Positions 13,541 through 32,200 of a DNA stretch of 64,000 nucleotides are shown here, one piece after another (the first letter of the stretch is position 1; the number at the start of each line of letters is the position of its first letter). Source of the stretch: Lepisosteus oculatus (Eukaryota > Chordata > Actinopteri > Semionotiformes > Lepisosteidae); NCBI RefSeq assembly GCF_040954835.1, contig NC_090723.1:816001-880000 (forward strand). The letters run 5' to 3'. The notes below the pieces were generated by a model that did not search any database, was not told the DNA's origin, and worked only from the letters and a program-made list of their open reading frames with translations. The position numbers and the translations under genes were made by a program.

Positions 13541-14314
13541 AAATGGAAATCTCCCACAGTCGTTTTTGTAGCACACTAAGGTTGAGCTCCTTGGTTTTTT
13601 TTGTTTAGTGTCAGATGTCTTCATCCTGTTGCAGTGGCTTCTTTACATGTCTTCTGGTTTCAATGGTCAGGCACACACTCAGGGTACATGCAGCTGAGCT
13701 GCAGCTACAGTACTTGTTTTTTTAAGAGCATGGCATTACACGTCTTCCCCCAGGGGAAACTCCTGGAGCACTCCTGGGCTGTGGTTCTGCGGCACAGATC
13801 AGTCTTGCTACATGATTGAAATTCCTCGGCTTGCACACGTTTATCTTCTTGATCTAACCTGCGCTCTTCTCTGCCCTACAACAAACAAGCCATGCTCTTC
13901 CTTTGCAGGTATGTTCCTGAGAAATCAGTCACCAGATACTTCAGAAGTCATCCCCTGCTGCTAGATAACCTTCCCCACTTATTATTAGGTATGACTATGG
14001 GGTTCATAATTCAGATGTGCACTTGTTTTGCTCCTCTTAGCTTGATTCTAATTCAAACAAACCTTTTCCTACTTAGAAAATATAGAATATTATCACATTT
14101 GGAATGGTGGCCTCCAATAGGCCGAGCTCCGCCGCCTTCAACGTGGAACATGGGAGTTTCTATTGTGAATTGCAGATGGTTTCAAATGACTAATAATACC
14201 TTCAACTGTCAGGAGGCAGTACAGTAAATCACCGACAAATTCTGAACTAACCTGACAATTATGTGGCTTCTGAAGTGGAAAACTAGTGAAAAGGTCACGT
14301 TGATCAAATCTGTA

Positions 14315-14665
14315 GTGTTTATTAAGGTTTCAGGTGATGCAGCTGCCAGGATCTCCAGGCAGGAGGGGGGAGTCCTGCCCACACTGCACACCCGGTCTGC
14401 ACCTAAAGGAGTCTCGCACACCCCGAGCTCACTGCAGAGGGCACCGCAGACCAGGACCTTCCAGACAACTCACACCCCCTTGTGCCTGGCGGGGGTCTCC
14501 CATGCGTGTGACCAAATCCAGGACCAGCGCCGGCTTCCCATCGGGGCAATCCCCCGTACCGCCTGAAACCCTGAGACCCCCCCTCTGACCGCTCCGCTGA
14601 CCCCGCTGTCGGGCGTCCAGGCTCTGGGACTGGAGCTGGAGACCACCGAAGCAGGAGATGTCAAG
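14315..14665 (-). other. GC-rich block ending in a minus-strand AATAAA
   Basis: On the minus strand a GC-rich stretch is followed by TTAATAAACAC (AATAAA at 14323-14318). One frame stays open for about 68 codons below a CAG near 14635 (contains KPALVLDLVTRMGD). It could be a 3' terminal exon of an unknown transcript; no homology is recognised. Confidence 0.25.
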
Positions 14666-16199
14666 CTCAGGTGTCAGCTTGTGTGATTAAACATGAAAGG
14701 AGAGAAGAACACCTTCGGACAACCCAGGTTCATTCCGGAAACCCAGGGAGGGAGAATTCTCCGGAGAAAGCGATTGGGAAGTATTCAGTGGTTGGGTTAA
14801 ACACGATTAATCTCTCCTGGACGCTGTGATTTGATCCATCTGCAAGGCTAAGTGCTGGCTGGCTTTTATTACTGCACCCTGAGACCTGGGGAATCCCTCC
14901 GATCTCTACACAGCACTTTTTCTTTCTTTCCCAGAGGCTCCACTGACTGATGCTCGCCATCCCTGGGGCGCCTGTGGGAGCCGAGAGATAAACTGACTGC
15001 ATGTTCCACTTTATCTGTGCTGATTATGTGGTACGGAGCATGGCTCTAACAGACCCCTACGGAAAACATTTTGGAAGTCAGCGATTTCATTTCCACCACT
15101 TAGCTTCAGGACCAGGGCCAAATATGAAATCACAGCCTTTGCAAAGCCAGGCACTTCAGATTTGTGAAGTACGGCCGTCATTTTTTCCCTTAATTCGCGA
15201 TGTCAATCATGCCGAAGAGTCAGGTTACCAATCCTGGAATGGTCTAAATTAAATCTGTGAAATAAAAGCACATCTTGCTCGAGTCCGTACTCGAATAAGA
15301 CAGAAGTCCCGGTTTCTGCAGAGTTTTGTTTTCAGAGCTGAAACTCAAACCACCTGCGTTAGCCGCCCAGGAGACAGATACACCCCACCCTGGACTGCAG
15401 GATTCAGACCTGCTTCTGTGCACCGTGAGTCAAATGTCCTAGGACCTTAGGGGCATCACCTCATCACATGCGACACGATTCCTAGCTGCACATCGGAACT
15501 AACGATTACACCTTAAATCGCTTTTCAAAGGAGTGTTGCTATTGGCACAGTCACTGATCATATACGACAATATAGGTCGTTATGTGGTGTTGTACACAAC
15601 GTTTAACGTCACCCCTGGATTTTCCAAGCGGAATCAATGCTTTAATAAACACACAAAAAAAGTTCATCTTGCACCAAGACAAACAATACGTGGTTCCTCT
15701 TTATACAGTACAATAGGATTACTGAAATAAGCTGTGAAGGGGAAGAGGTATTGTCTGCACCTAGATCACCTCACAACCTCAGAAGTGAACGCACACTGTA
15801 TTTCAGTGCAGAGGAAGTCAAATCGTTTTACTGTACGCCTTTGTTGGAGTTCGTCCTTCTGTCCAAGAGTACAGTTTGAAACCCTCGGTCTCACTGCAAT
15901 CTGTTCAAAAGGACAGTTTCTTAAAAGCGTTTCGCTTTCGCTGTTAACCAGAAACGTAGACCGAATATCGGTCAACTTCGTCCTGTGAAGTCGTCAGTTT
16001 GTACAACAAAGCTTAAGTTTACCTCCTAATTTGTCAAAATCGAATGTTTTCAAAACAAGATATATTCAACGTAGTTTACCTCTCAGGCTCGTATGTATGC
16101 GGGGAAAGCCCTGTCGAACCAAACCAAAACAGTGCAGCTCGAATTATAAAGGCGCTTAGATTTAATGTGATAGGGATCTCCTCGTAATAAAATGAGACC
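14666..16199. other. Noncoding, nothing recognised
   Basis: Intermediate GC content leading into the CpG-rich block. No coding exon or named repeat seen. Confidence 0.45.
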
Positions 16200-16750
16200 A
16201 AAGTTAAAACTCAGATCACCTACCTGCACCTCGGGGCGTTGAAGCACGACTGGACACTGGGCTAACGTGGGAGAAACTATTACTGCCGCTGTCGATACTT
16301 CTGACGACTCGCCGCGCCTCGCCGAAACCCAGCCGGTCAGCTGCAGACTGCCTTTCCAGTCTCGCCCAGGAGGTCGGATGCGCGCAGCTGCTGGTCAGGC
16401 TAACCGCGTGCTTCAGGAGTGCACTTATCCTCTTAGGAAGGGTTATGGGACTTAATTATCGCGACTTTTACACAGGCACAGAGCAACCCACCCAGCTGGC
16501 TCGGGAGAGGTCTGTTGCCGTGCGCCCGCCCCTCCTGAGCCCGCAGTCCAGTGCATGCCCAGACTCACTCCTGCTCAGACAGAGGAATTCGCGCACAGCA
16601 CAGGCGCCTGCCAGCCCCCAGCTCGTCCCGGACCTCGGGCCACGAAGCCCGCTTCTGACAGACCTTCGTCGCCTGCACTTCGTACGGTCTTGGAGTCCTG
16701 GACGTTGTCGGGCGTCACACTCCGACAGATGTTGGGGAGGGGAGTGGGGG
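16200..16750. promoter_or_regulatory. CpG-rich block, possible promoter
   Basis: CG dinucleotides are dense here against an AT-rich background. On the minus strand GAGGTGCAG is followed by GTAGGTGA near 16217-16225, a plausible donor of a noncoding first exon pointing left. No coding exon can be attached to it within the window. Confidence 0.4.
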
Positions 16751-19700
16751 GGACTTAACCGTGGTTAAAAACGAACTATTTTCAGCTATGCACTATAAGG
16801 AAAACCAGAATACTGAGAATAGACAACGTGATGACATTGTTGATCACGTCTCAGGCTTGGGTGTGCTGCCACGGATCATTTCAGCTCCGCTCGCTCGCAG
16901 CAGGGCGATCCAGACTTCAAATAAAACTAAACAGACGTGCTTGGTGTGGTCCCCCAAGACACAATCATCGAATACCATCCACTGTCATTTTAAAAACTGA
17001 CAATGCTGTTCTAGCAATGGTGTACAGTACGTCGACAGGCCAGGTATTACTGTATTCCTACTGTCTTGCCCAGGGAGGCGTTGCCAGTGCTGGAGAAACC
17101 AGGGTCACCTGCGCTACTCCCTGAGCTGGCTGCACCCCCAGTCTGCTCCTGCCCACCATCAGTGCCATATCTCTGCCTACACCCCTCCCCATTCCTCCAC
17201 TGCCCGGATTGCCAGGGCCTCTGCCCTCTCAACGCTGCGAACAAGCAACGCACTAAAGCTCACCATTCTCAAACTGGCTGTGTCCTTTACAGATTGTGCT
17301 CATTTACTATAAACATGAATTGCTCACCAAGAGGGTGTCTACATGGCTTAATTTGTATCCAGTCCATTTATGCTTGATACTGTTTCTGGTCATTTTGGTT
17401 GTAGCAAAATGCAGAACTTACTGTTTTATCGTATTAGTGCCATTGTTAATTTCATTTCGTTGTACTTGTAAGATACCAGATCTATAGCACTCATTCTAAC
17501 CTTTGTGTGCATGGTAAGTCATGCTAGATAAGGGTATCTGCTAAGAAAAGTGTATAATAAGTAAACCAGTGAGAGTTTGCACAGACTAGGTACAGTAGGC
17601 TACCGCTTTATGTCAGAACAGATCACTGGTGGGGCACAGCTGTTTCCCCTTGAGTAACTTGTGTGCAATAATTCCAGTAAATGCCCTGCAGTGCAAATGA
17701 GTCTCCATTTCATAGTTAAAAATTAAAGATGTTTTCAATTCATTTTCCTTGGTTACATACATAATTAAATTAAAAAAAGACATGCATGGTAGAAATAATA
17801 TGATTTTTTTGTCTCTTTTTAGACAACCCTGACACCTCTCAAATATGGCAAAACCAACAGCTCTGCAGAAAAGCTGCACTATACTGTCACTTTTGATTCC
17901 AGCCGTCTGTAAATAACATTGTGATGTCTGAAGAAGCCTGATCAGCATGCAAACTTTATGCAACGGCCACAAGGCTGTTCAAAGGAGTTGTTTTGCCTAC
18001 ATCTGCATTGGTTTCTGTACAGAACCTTCCAGTATGTTTGTTAAGATGATTTCTCCTAGATGGAGAAAAAAATAGTGCAGAAGTCAGAATTGCTTCCTGT
18101 CCTGATGGAGTAAAGGCAATTTGAATCTTTCTGAAAGCAGCACATGGCTGCCCAGCTCATTGTCCTGGAAGGTGAGAAATGTCAAAGAACAAAAATACAG
18201 GAAGAACAATGGCCAGTCTGGCCAAACCAATTCTTTAAGTTTTTATATCCAGTTACTTATGAACAACTTCAAATTAGCCCTCAAAACAGCTGTTATAATA
18301 CAATTTATAAACGTATGTTAATTTGCAAATACTGTAAAAATGTATTATCGCAGCACTATCAGATACATACAGTAGGAAACCCAAATCTTTTTATGTTAAC
18401 TAATTTAATATACTTGTAAATCAATTCAAAACAAACATCAGACAAAACAAAACATCCGTCCGATTCATTTGCAATGCATTGGATATTGATTAAACACAAG
18501 ATACAGGCAACAGAAGACTACATTGTCGTTTTTGAAGAGAAAGTTTCATGATGTAGGTTCAAGAGTTTCACGCGGTTTTAATGAGACAAAAAGGCTTCCA
18601 AGCTCTACATCATCATAAAATAACATGCATGCAGTGTTTGTCTGCTGTATCAAAGCCCAGGATCAAAGAGTCTGTGAAGGTACTTACTTGAGCTGCATCA
18701 GGGATCTCATTTGGATCTATGCAAATTGGTCCTGCTTTCAGTGCCGGGCTCTGCCATCTGTGCGCTCATCAATACCGAGGCCAGGCCATGTAGGGAGACC
18801 CAGCCAGGCCAGTGACACCAGAGAGTCCCTGATAAAAATATCTCCTGCGCCTCAGCATTCCTCCTCCAAGCCCCGTTCCAAATGCACGACACAGCGTATG
18901 AAGGCCACGCAGCTAAAAGCAGCCTCTTCGCCGCAGAACAGATGTCAATTCATGCTGGAGAAAAATAAGTATGGCTTTGCCTCCGAGCAGGGAAAAAAAA
19001 AGCACTGGCTGAAAACAGGTTTAATGATTTTTATATGGAATAGCAATCCTCAGTCTGTATATAACAATTATGGGATATAAAATATCTCACACGCACCCAT
19101 GTGTTATATGTCCTTTCCCTTTGCAAACCCAATGCATTCACAGTGCTTTGCAGAAGTAAAATGTTCCCAATTATACATGCATTTATCTGTTTTTTTGTGT
19201 GTGTGCCTTCGTGTTTTATTATAATTTAGATCTGAAACATGCTTTCTGAAATCAAATTTCACTCAATTGTGGTCCGGAAGCTGCTGTCAAGAGCTTCTCA
19301 CAGTGTCAGCACACAACACAACAATGCAGCATATCGTGGTACTGAAGTTTTTCTTTGGTGGGTATTTTCTAAATATGAGGGAATTTTGACTTTTCCGATA
19401 GGGAGAGCCCCTTCTCAAGCGACCTCTCTTGGTCAAAGACTGAAACGTCAACATAAAAGCGTGGTTAAAAAAGAAACAGTCACTCTGTATGTTGTTTCTG
19501 TAAGTTATGTTGTTGGACCAATAGGAGATACTCCTCCCTCACTGCCCCAGAGTGATGGCCAGGGACACTGCACTGCAGAAAACAATGGTCATAGTGGGTT
19601 TCAATTGCAGACCCTCTGACAGCAGGTCAGAAACCAAAACCAAATTATCACCTAACAATAAGCTGTTCAAAGCATTTTTGTCAGGTAAAACATAAAGCAA

Positions 19701-20884
19701 AGCTTCCACAAAGTGATGGCAATACAATTTTAAAAGCTTTGGTACTGCAACAGTGCCACCTACTGTTCATATGTGGTCAATGCTCACTGGCTTCAGTTGC
19801 ATAATAAATCTGAATTCCTTCTGCAGTTTTACAATTAGAGAGATTAATTAGAGATATTAATAAAGCTGCTATTTATTTTATTAACTAACACCACATAAAA
19901 TGTACAGCACAACAGGAACAGAAGAAAGAAAGGTTTCTACTTCGGATAAAATGACAATAGTTGAAAAGATAAACATCAGGTGTCCTGCAGTGCACAGTGA
20001 GTCCCCATAAACACAGAACCCTGTGTTTCCAGAGAATGTTTCTATTATTAAAATCTCATTAACAAATAAAACTTCACAAAGCATTTACAAAACAACAAAA
20101 CAATATAACAACCAAAAGATACAAATGTCAGCACTGGCAGAAATGGAACAGGCAGTGTGCTACAGTCTTACAATATCCTGCAACATATGTATGCAGTCTA
20201 GAAAAACAGTGGGTAATTACTCTCTCCAGCATTTCTCGAATTACACAGCATCTCATCTATTCTATAAACACTCCATTATCAAAACTCTCGGGAAAACATA
20301 AAACGAATAACACACTTTTCACTTGAATCTTCAGAGCTGAATAATCTCGAGCCGCCCAAAGTCAAACTACAGCCCAGATCAATCAACGCACAAACTCACC
20401 TGCCAAGTGTTCATCCCAAATACATTTTCCCATTACGAGGCTCCTCCCATCATGGGGCACTTTGGAAATCTGGGATTGATATTAAGAATGTTTTTACAGG
20501 TCTTCGCTAAAACTCTACCAAAATCCACTTGAGAGGAGGTTCAAACAGTGAAGAGTGACACTAGCATCAGGTAAAACCGAGATGAATCGCTCTAATCCCA
20601 TAGTATCACCATCCGATTTCTCACCTCTTTCTCAGGTCTATAAAAATAAAATACAAACAAAAACAAAAAATATAGGAACCCCTATTTCAGAGCTGGAATT
20701 AGGCTCACAGATTGTCATGCTGTCTGACAGTGTGTGTCAGGGTTCCACTTCTGCTGCTGAAGTTGTTTTTGACACAGATGCATTGTTATGTCCAGAAAGT
20801 ACTGCATATTTCAAACCTGATAGCTGCAAAAGATTTAATGAAAATGAACACATTTAATTATAGATGAACACATAAGGCCTGTTA
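16751..20884. other. Noncoding DNA downstream of cdk21
   Basis: No recognised gene. A GC-richer patch at 18690-18930 ends, on the minus strand, at a strong donor sequence (CTCAAGTAAGTAC, about 18684-18696) without a recognisable coding frame. A short 5S-SINE-like gccacctactg occurs near 19756. Confidence 0.45.
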
Positions 20885-20890
20885 TTTATT
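20885..20890 (-). terminator. cdk21 polyadenylation signal AATAAA
   Basis: The minus strand reads TTTAATAAATAAC about 105 bp below the cdk21 stop codon. This would give an unusually short 3' UTR of roughly 120-130 bases. A longer transcript using a more distal signal cannot be excluded. Confidence 0.6.
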
Positions 20891-20993
20891 AAACCAAATC
20901 AATTCGACATGGAAAAAAACTTAAAACTGCTTGCTTCCCAATCCCTTGGCGTCCTGTCAGCTGCTGCTGGTCTGGCTGTGCTCTCTGCGCTGC

Positions 20994-25842
<4,849 letters not shown>

Positions 25843-25990
25843 CGCTCCTCCGTGCACACCGCAGCTGCCGGCCGCAACGCCAGACCGGGAAACGTTTCGC
25901 ATGGACCCCGACGGGCGACGGGAGCAAACGTTAGAGAAGAGATGTGCAGAAAAACAGTGACCTTAAGATGGCCGTTATACCTGAATGCTT
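25843..25990 (-). promoter_or_regulatory. cdk21 5' region with YY1-like and weak E2F-like motifs
   Basis: Upstream of the cdk21 ATG the sequence is CG-rich. The plus strand shows aagatggccg near 25964-25973, a YY1-type core often found near start sites. CGGGAAA at about 25886-25892 resembles an E2F site, which would fit a G1 kinase, but is not a perfect consensus. No TATA box is visible. Confidence 0.35.
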
Positions 25991-28149
25991 CCAAAGAATA
26001 CATTTCTCCTGTCTGACGTAGGTCATGTGTCCTGATTATAAAGCGTTTGGGTTCTGTCAAGATCAATGCACAGTGTGGAATCTATAGTCACATTTTGTTC
26101 GGCATTACTTGGAAACGAAGTAAAATAACCGTTGCTAAAACGTGATAATACACCAAATGTGAAGTGAGAAAATTCTACATGTGACCCCCAAGTCACAATA
26201 GTTAACGGGAAATAACTTATAGTTTCATCAGCTCTACTTTTAAAAACTAAACCTTAACAATATTAGTGGAAAATATGGCAATGCCTTGATAATAAATTAG
26301 CCACCAAAACGTAAACCCTTCTCTTAATTTAAAGCCACGGTCTAAAATATCGCTACCCCTCACATCGAACTGAAACTCAGAAATCGCCCAACTCACGAGC
26401 TGCTCCAGCACAGAGCCCGGCCAGAGGATAAGGCGAGACAGGTACCGTGGGAGCTCCGCTCTCGGGCACTTTATGGCGCTATTGTATCAATCCAGCTCCG
26501 GGACAGCTAATCAGATGTCTGGAAGTGTTGCACGAATCCGGGTGCTGGCATCGTGGTGCAGGCATGATACGGGCGTGCTTTACAGAGGTCGCATAATACA
26601 GGAGTTAACAGCAAAGCAATCTTTAAGAAAGGCTTTGGAGCGACGTGGATGGCGAGCGTTGACACTGAACTTTTCCCCCCCGCCTGCACATTTCCAGCAT
26701 TTCCACCCACTGCCCGTTTAGACAATTCACCGTTACTAGCAGGTTATTAACGCTGCTGTCGTCTTCGTGGACTGCTTGCTCTCAGATTCGGGTAACTGCT
26801 GCAAATAGTGTATTTACTTCCAAACCCGAATTTCAAGAGCACAGTGCATCAGTATGGGAAGTGGGGACAGTATGCGTTACCTTCAGCCGAGAAGTTGTAA
26901 CTGGAGGCCTGTAACGTTCCTGAGTTAGATTACTAGGTCATTAAAGGTCTATGGCCCGCTTATAGTTTGTTTATTAATCTCACTCTCCTAGCAAGTCCCA
27001 GCAAAGTCAGATGGGTATTGAGGGTTTTGAAATGCACGTAATCGAATTACAGTGCTCAGATGGATGGAACTCAAAGTTCACACCTAAGGCTACAGAAAAC
27101 GAGCACAGCCTCTCTGTCATGACCTGTTTCAAGTCCATGGCAGTGAAACTGGACTGCCTGAGGAAAGCAACATTTTCAGCGCTCTCAGCACCTGGACCAA
27201 CGTTCTGTACCTCCGTGAACAGGCTTTGTCCCTCCTGCAGCTGGTTCACAAGTGAGCACCCGGAGGCTTGCGTGCTGCTTCAACTGACAAGCTACGAGCC
27301 CGAGACGGATGAGACAGGCAAGGGAAAGCAAGGGCAAGGATCAAGATGTTCATATTAACCTATAAACGTTATATATTATTTTTTATGAATCAAAATGTAA
27401 GTAGAGCTATTATTGACATAAAAAAAAGTATAGACGGCATGCAAACCCGTAAAAAGAAGTGCCTGGGCCGACTCCTTCCCAAAGGGCTCTAGCTCCCAGT
27501 AGACCCCACTGGCAGGGAGCAGCAGTGAGACGCGCAGCCTCACAGGGAGACCCCCGATTGCGCGGATGATGGGCCCCGTTAGGGGGCCGATTTCAGCAGC
27601 AACCCCAGAGGGGCCAGGGCATTCTGGGCCTCGCAGTGACACACATGGGGCCTTTACGCGTGGCCAATAACTTTCTCAGCTGAAGTCTCCCTACGATACT
27701 TACAGTACAAACTATGACTCTCTACTAACACAGCATCTTGCAGCGGCGCTGTAATAACCTGAAGCCTCAGAATGTCCAATCCCTTGCTGGACTGCTGCTG
27801 AAACCTGTGACTAAAGGGCTTACATTTCCTCTTGCTCATTTTTCAAGTCTCTGAAGATTTTTCCAGTGAAGGTTCAAAGTCATGCAGGATAACGTACTCC
27901 AAAAAAACATCCTTTAATTACACAGGAGAGGCTTTAGAAGCATTTTTGTTGTGTACAAACTGTAAAAAATCAAACTAATATTTGCCTTAAATATAAAATT
28001 AAAGTATCTACTGTACATACGATAGTGTTTGTTCCCCCTGTTTGAGAAAACCTCGATTATTTGAGATAATAGACTTTAGCATGAACTGTCTCAAAATCAA
28101 AATGACTATAATTCAGAGAAAAATCTCTTGATAATCTATTTTAAGTAAC
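25991..28149. other. Intergenic DNA between cdk21 and retsat
   Basis: Contains a GC-rich patch at 27480-27660 of unknown nature and otherwise AT-rich DNA. No coding exon seen. Confidence 0.5.
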
Positions 28150-28432
28150 TGCTTAGTCTGGTCCAGTGTAGGGTCGCAGTGAGTCAGAGTTTAATCCTAC
28201 AGGCAGTGGATATGCGGCAGGATACACCCTCGATTGGGTGCCAGTCTGTCACTGGGTGTTCACACAGGAATGGGACCAAGGGAATTCAGAGGCACCAATG
28301 AACCCAGACAGCATGTCGTTGGATTGCGGGAGCACATGGAGAACATGCAAACCCCCCACAGAAAGATTCCTGGTCTAGAATCACAATCAAAAACCCAAGA
28401 GCTGTGAGGCAGTGGCATTAAATGCCTTGTCA
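28150..28432 (-). repeat. V-SINE-type element downstream of retsat
   Basis: In reverse orientation it shows gcaggatacaccctcgattg, ggagcacatggagaacatgc and a degraded head near 28400. It lies in the intergenic DNA just beyond the proposed retsat 3' end. Confidence 0.65.
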
Positions 28433-28591
28433 CCATTCTGCTTGAAATCACTCATGTTCAATTAAGTAAAAAATCACCTTACTTTTTAAGATCAGAGAAG
28501 AAAAGTATTATGAAACACAGGGAGTAGCTGTTAAAAATTCTACAGCATAACAGAAAATCTTACAGGGTACACGTTTTAGTAGTACAACCAA

Positions 28592-28597
28592 TTTAAT
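28592..28597 (-). terminator. Possible retsat polyadenylation signal (ATTAAA)
   Basis: The minus strand reads ATTAAA here, about 545 bp below the retsat stop codon. No AATAAA was noticed between the stop codon and this point. This is the best candidate 3' end but it is a weak six-base call. Confidence 0.3.
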
Positions 28598-29138
28598 CTT
28601 GTTAAAAAATGCCTGCTATTGAGAAAAATATAACTCCATTCTCGTCAGATAAAAGAGCTCTTCCCAGAATTCTCTGGTGTGAAGGTGCTAGGTGGCATGT
28701 CACATGACCTGATGACTTAATATTATCGTATGAAAGAGATCTGTTAGTGTCAATAGCTCCAGTGATCACCCCACCTTCAGGAAGAGTGTTAATCTTTCTT
28801 GAGCGACCTCTTGAAATGGAGTAATCCTGATATAAAAGCCCAAGAGCACCTCCTACTGAAGAGATGTTTCCATCTGGTTCTGCCCTGCAGAGCCCAGCCA
28901 TATTAAATTTGAGCAGCCTAGATGCAGCACAACCACACACACTACGTAATGTCCTGGGGCCTGTGTGTTCCGCAGGGCCTGACGTGCACACCCCCACAGA
29001 CAGCTGATGTCTCCCTGTGGAGGTGGAGTTTGGGACATGTGATTTGGGGATGCTCATTCTAATGTGGCAGGGCCCCACGCCCCGAGGTTGTGTCGGGGAG
29101 ATCCGGGCGCAGGTCGGCGCGCTGGGCGAGCTCCTCTC

Positions 29139-29284
29139 CTAACTGTCCTTCTTGTGGCGGGGGGCTCTCAGGCTCCTGGCCATGCTCAGGACGTCCAGGT
29201 GCAGGTTGCGTCGGAGGACAGCAGAGCCGCAGGTGAGTGCTCCTGCCAGGGCGCCAGCAAACCCGCACACAAACACGTCCTGAC
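29139..29284 (-). CDS. retsat: retsat exon 11 (stop codon, KKxx tail)
   Basis: This 146-bp exon encodes [20 protein letters not shown] and ends in PRHKKDS followed by TAG at 29141-29139. The acceptor is TTCTGCAG. The KKDS terminus matches a dilysine ER-retrieval signal; human RETSAT also ends with lysines. Confidence 0.95.
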
Positions 29285-32200
29285 CTGCAGAACAGCCCGC
29301 CAGAACGTCAGTGGAATCCCCCGCACGAGACGCTCGCTCTCAGAGGCTCAACAGAGACCTGCCGAGGCGCTCCGCTTTAATCCGGCCCTAGTGCCGGGCG
29401 CAGTAGGCTGAGTGGCTGATTGGACATCCTGGAAGCCCAGCGCGGAGCTCCAGGACTCTGGCTCTGCGGTCACCTCACTTTGCGCTCTGAACTCGCCGGC
29501 GCTGCGTCTAGGCCAACAACACTGGCGTGTCGGTACCTGCCGCCCAGTGAGAACATAAGACTGGCTGCTCTCATTTGTGATCTTTCGACCCATTTAGCCA
29601 ATTTGGCAGTTTGATCTGAGGCAGAAACCAGGCTATTAACAACATGGCTGGGCAGCTCGTTCCAGACTCCCCAGAAATACTGTTACTGCGACTTAAGAAG
29701 CCTATAAACATTCTTAATTGCTCCATTAACAAAAGCAATAATAATAATAATAATAATATAAAAGTGCATTACTACATCATCAATTTGAATGTCCTCAAAT
29801 GCATTGTTTTGTATTATAAAATGTTTTTTATGTTGCGGTTATTATATACCCCATGGTGAAAAATACTGTAATGTGTTATGAATCCTGTAATAAATATTAA
29901 CATCCTTACAATATCATATTGCAGATTTTATATGTAAGCCTGTAATCACTCCACAATTTCCATTACCCTGAAACATGTGTGGTAAGAGTGCCACAGACAT
30001 TTATCTAACCTTTACATCCTTGTGAATACTTACAGCTTAACAGGATGGCAAATGTAGGTAGTTACACAGGGGCTTATTCATGTATTTCTTGTTTTGTTGA
30101 GTGAATCCCCTCTCCTTAACCTCACTGTTTATTTGTGAACAAGATTCCCCCAGGTGTCTGCAAGAGGGTTTGCACTGTCACAGCGGTGACGCCGAGACGT
30201 GACAGTATGAACACAAGACGTGCTACTGCACAGAGACTTACCGGTCAAGTAGAGGTTTTTAATGGGAGTCTGGGGGTGGATGGCGATGCTGGCCTCTGGG
30301 GTGAAGCGAGCCAGGCTGTGATCGCAGCCATAAATCTCTCCTCGTGGAGCAGCAATGTAGTGCTGGTTTGTTACAGGCGTCCCAGCATCTACATACTCAA
30401 TCTACAAAGAGCAAGCAGAGCTGGTTCACTTCACAATGAATGTACCAGAGATACCAAAAAAAAAAATCAAGAACACTGCTATACGTTTGGAAACTAATGC
30501 ATGGAATGGTGATGAAACTCAGGGATTACGGTTGAGATCAAAATTCCTTTATCAGCCATATCACAGATTTTTATTTGAACGTCTGCTGTGCATGAAACAT
30601 ATAACCCGCTTTGAATGGCTTATGAATGAGGAGACCAGCAATCTACACAATCTATTCATCAACTCAGTCTTTTAATCAGTCAGTGTTGTGTAATATGCCC
30701 TACTAGCAGTGGAAGAACAATGTAACTTTTAAATGTCTGTACATACAGGGCTGTACTGTGTGAGGCCTCCACAGATGTACAGTGTAGCAAGAGTGTGACA
30801 GTTCAGAGATGAATGCAGCTGACAACAATGTGTCCTACTCTGGTATTTTTGCAGCGGTCTGGCTATGAAGCTGGTTACCTTGTCTTTGGTTTTTGGGAAG
30901 ATCTCCACTACTGTGTCCAAGACGGAACTGATGAAGGCCTCTTTCAGCCTCTTGTAGTCTTGTCCCCTGTTTTTGACTCTCTCATCCTTCCATTCGGCAA
31001 ACCATTCATAGCAGGCATTGGTTATCACAGTCAGAGTGGATTTCCCTGGGCAGAGAACACAGAGAGCTTGAGCAATGTTCACATGTACAGGGTAACACCA
31101 CACTTCTGTAAGAGAGGAACAGGAATCCCCTACTAAAAAAAATAAATAAACTTCAGGAGCATCACAGTGCTGAATGTAAAGGCCTTGTTTCCAGTTCTAG
31201 GTGTGGCCCTGAAACAGACAGAGTGATTGGACCTCCATAAGCTCTGTCCGATGGATGAGATGTAAATATATAAGCAGGAGTAACTGTTTGTCTACAGTTG
31301 GTCAATACTACTCTCTGTGAACCATGGGGATAAAGCAGTCTGCTACCTATTCCTAATGTTCATTTAGAGCTTTCAGTCCCAGAGCGTCCTTAAGTGTTTT
31401 TCATATAGAAGGGGACCAACATTATCATCACTCAACTCCTGTGTGAGAAGCCAAACTTCTGGAGTGGATGTTTGCCTGCACATGGCTATTAACATGCCTA
31501 CTCTTTCACAAACTGTCACAGGATCTTTAATGGCACCTGCTACAGCACAGTATCCCCAATCCCCATACTGGGGCATTGATTAGTACTATTGATCCAGAGG
31601 GAAGACTGCCCCCTAGTGGTCCACCAACACCAGTTACAGCAGGATCCTGGATCTCATTAGTGTCACGATTGTTGGAGAGAACGCCATTCAAAATATGAAA
31701 GACATTTCCTTACAAATTTCATCTAAATACTGGAGTTGAACTTATTCCATTTCCTAAATCCACACCACTGCTTCCAAACATCCCCTGCCTGGAGAGTAAG
31801 AACAGGAGCAATGGAACAGGTCCGAATCCCATCTCTACCTGGGTTTCTTTCCGCCCATGTGGGGTCTTTGGTTGAAGGGGAAGAGATAAAAAGAAAAGGC
31901 ACGCTTTTAGCAGCTTCTTCCTTCTCAGCTTTCATGTATTTCTCCATCCTAGAAAAGATAAGAGCAGACACAGCTTACCAGGTGCTTGGGGTGAACCCCA
32001 GACAGCAGCTTACCACATGGTGTGACCATATTCATACTCTTAATGCTGGCCTGGTCCATTAGCAACGTGGAGGAGCCCAGCAGGAAAACTGTATAGTGAC
32101 TTGTGTAAACAGAAACAAGTAAAGAGCAATGGAAAGGAAAAAGACTGAGCAGTCTTCCCTAAGATCCCAGAAGACAAAGGAAAAAACAACTGATATTCTG

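Noticed and set aside
18625..19080. 151-codon plus-strand frame
   Set aside because: No recognised domain and no supporting splice structure on that strand.
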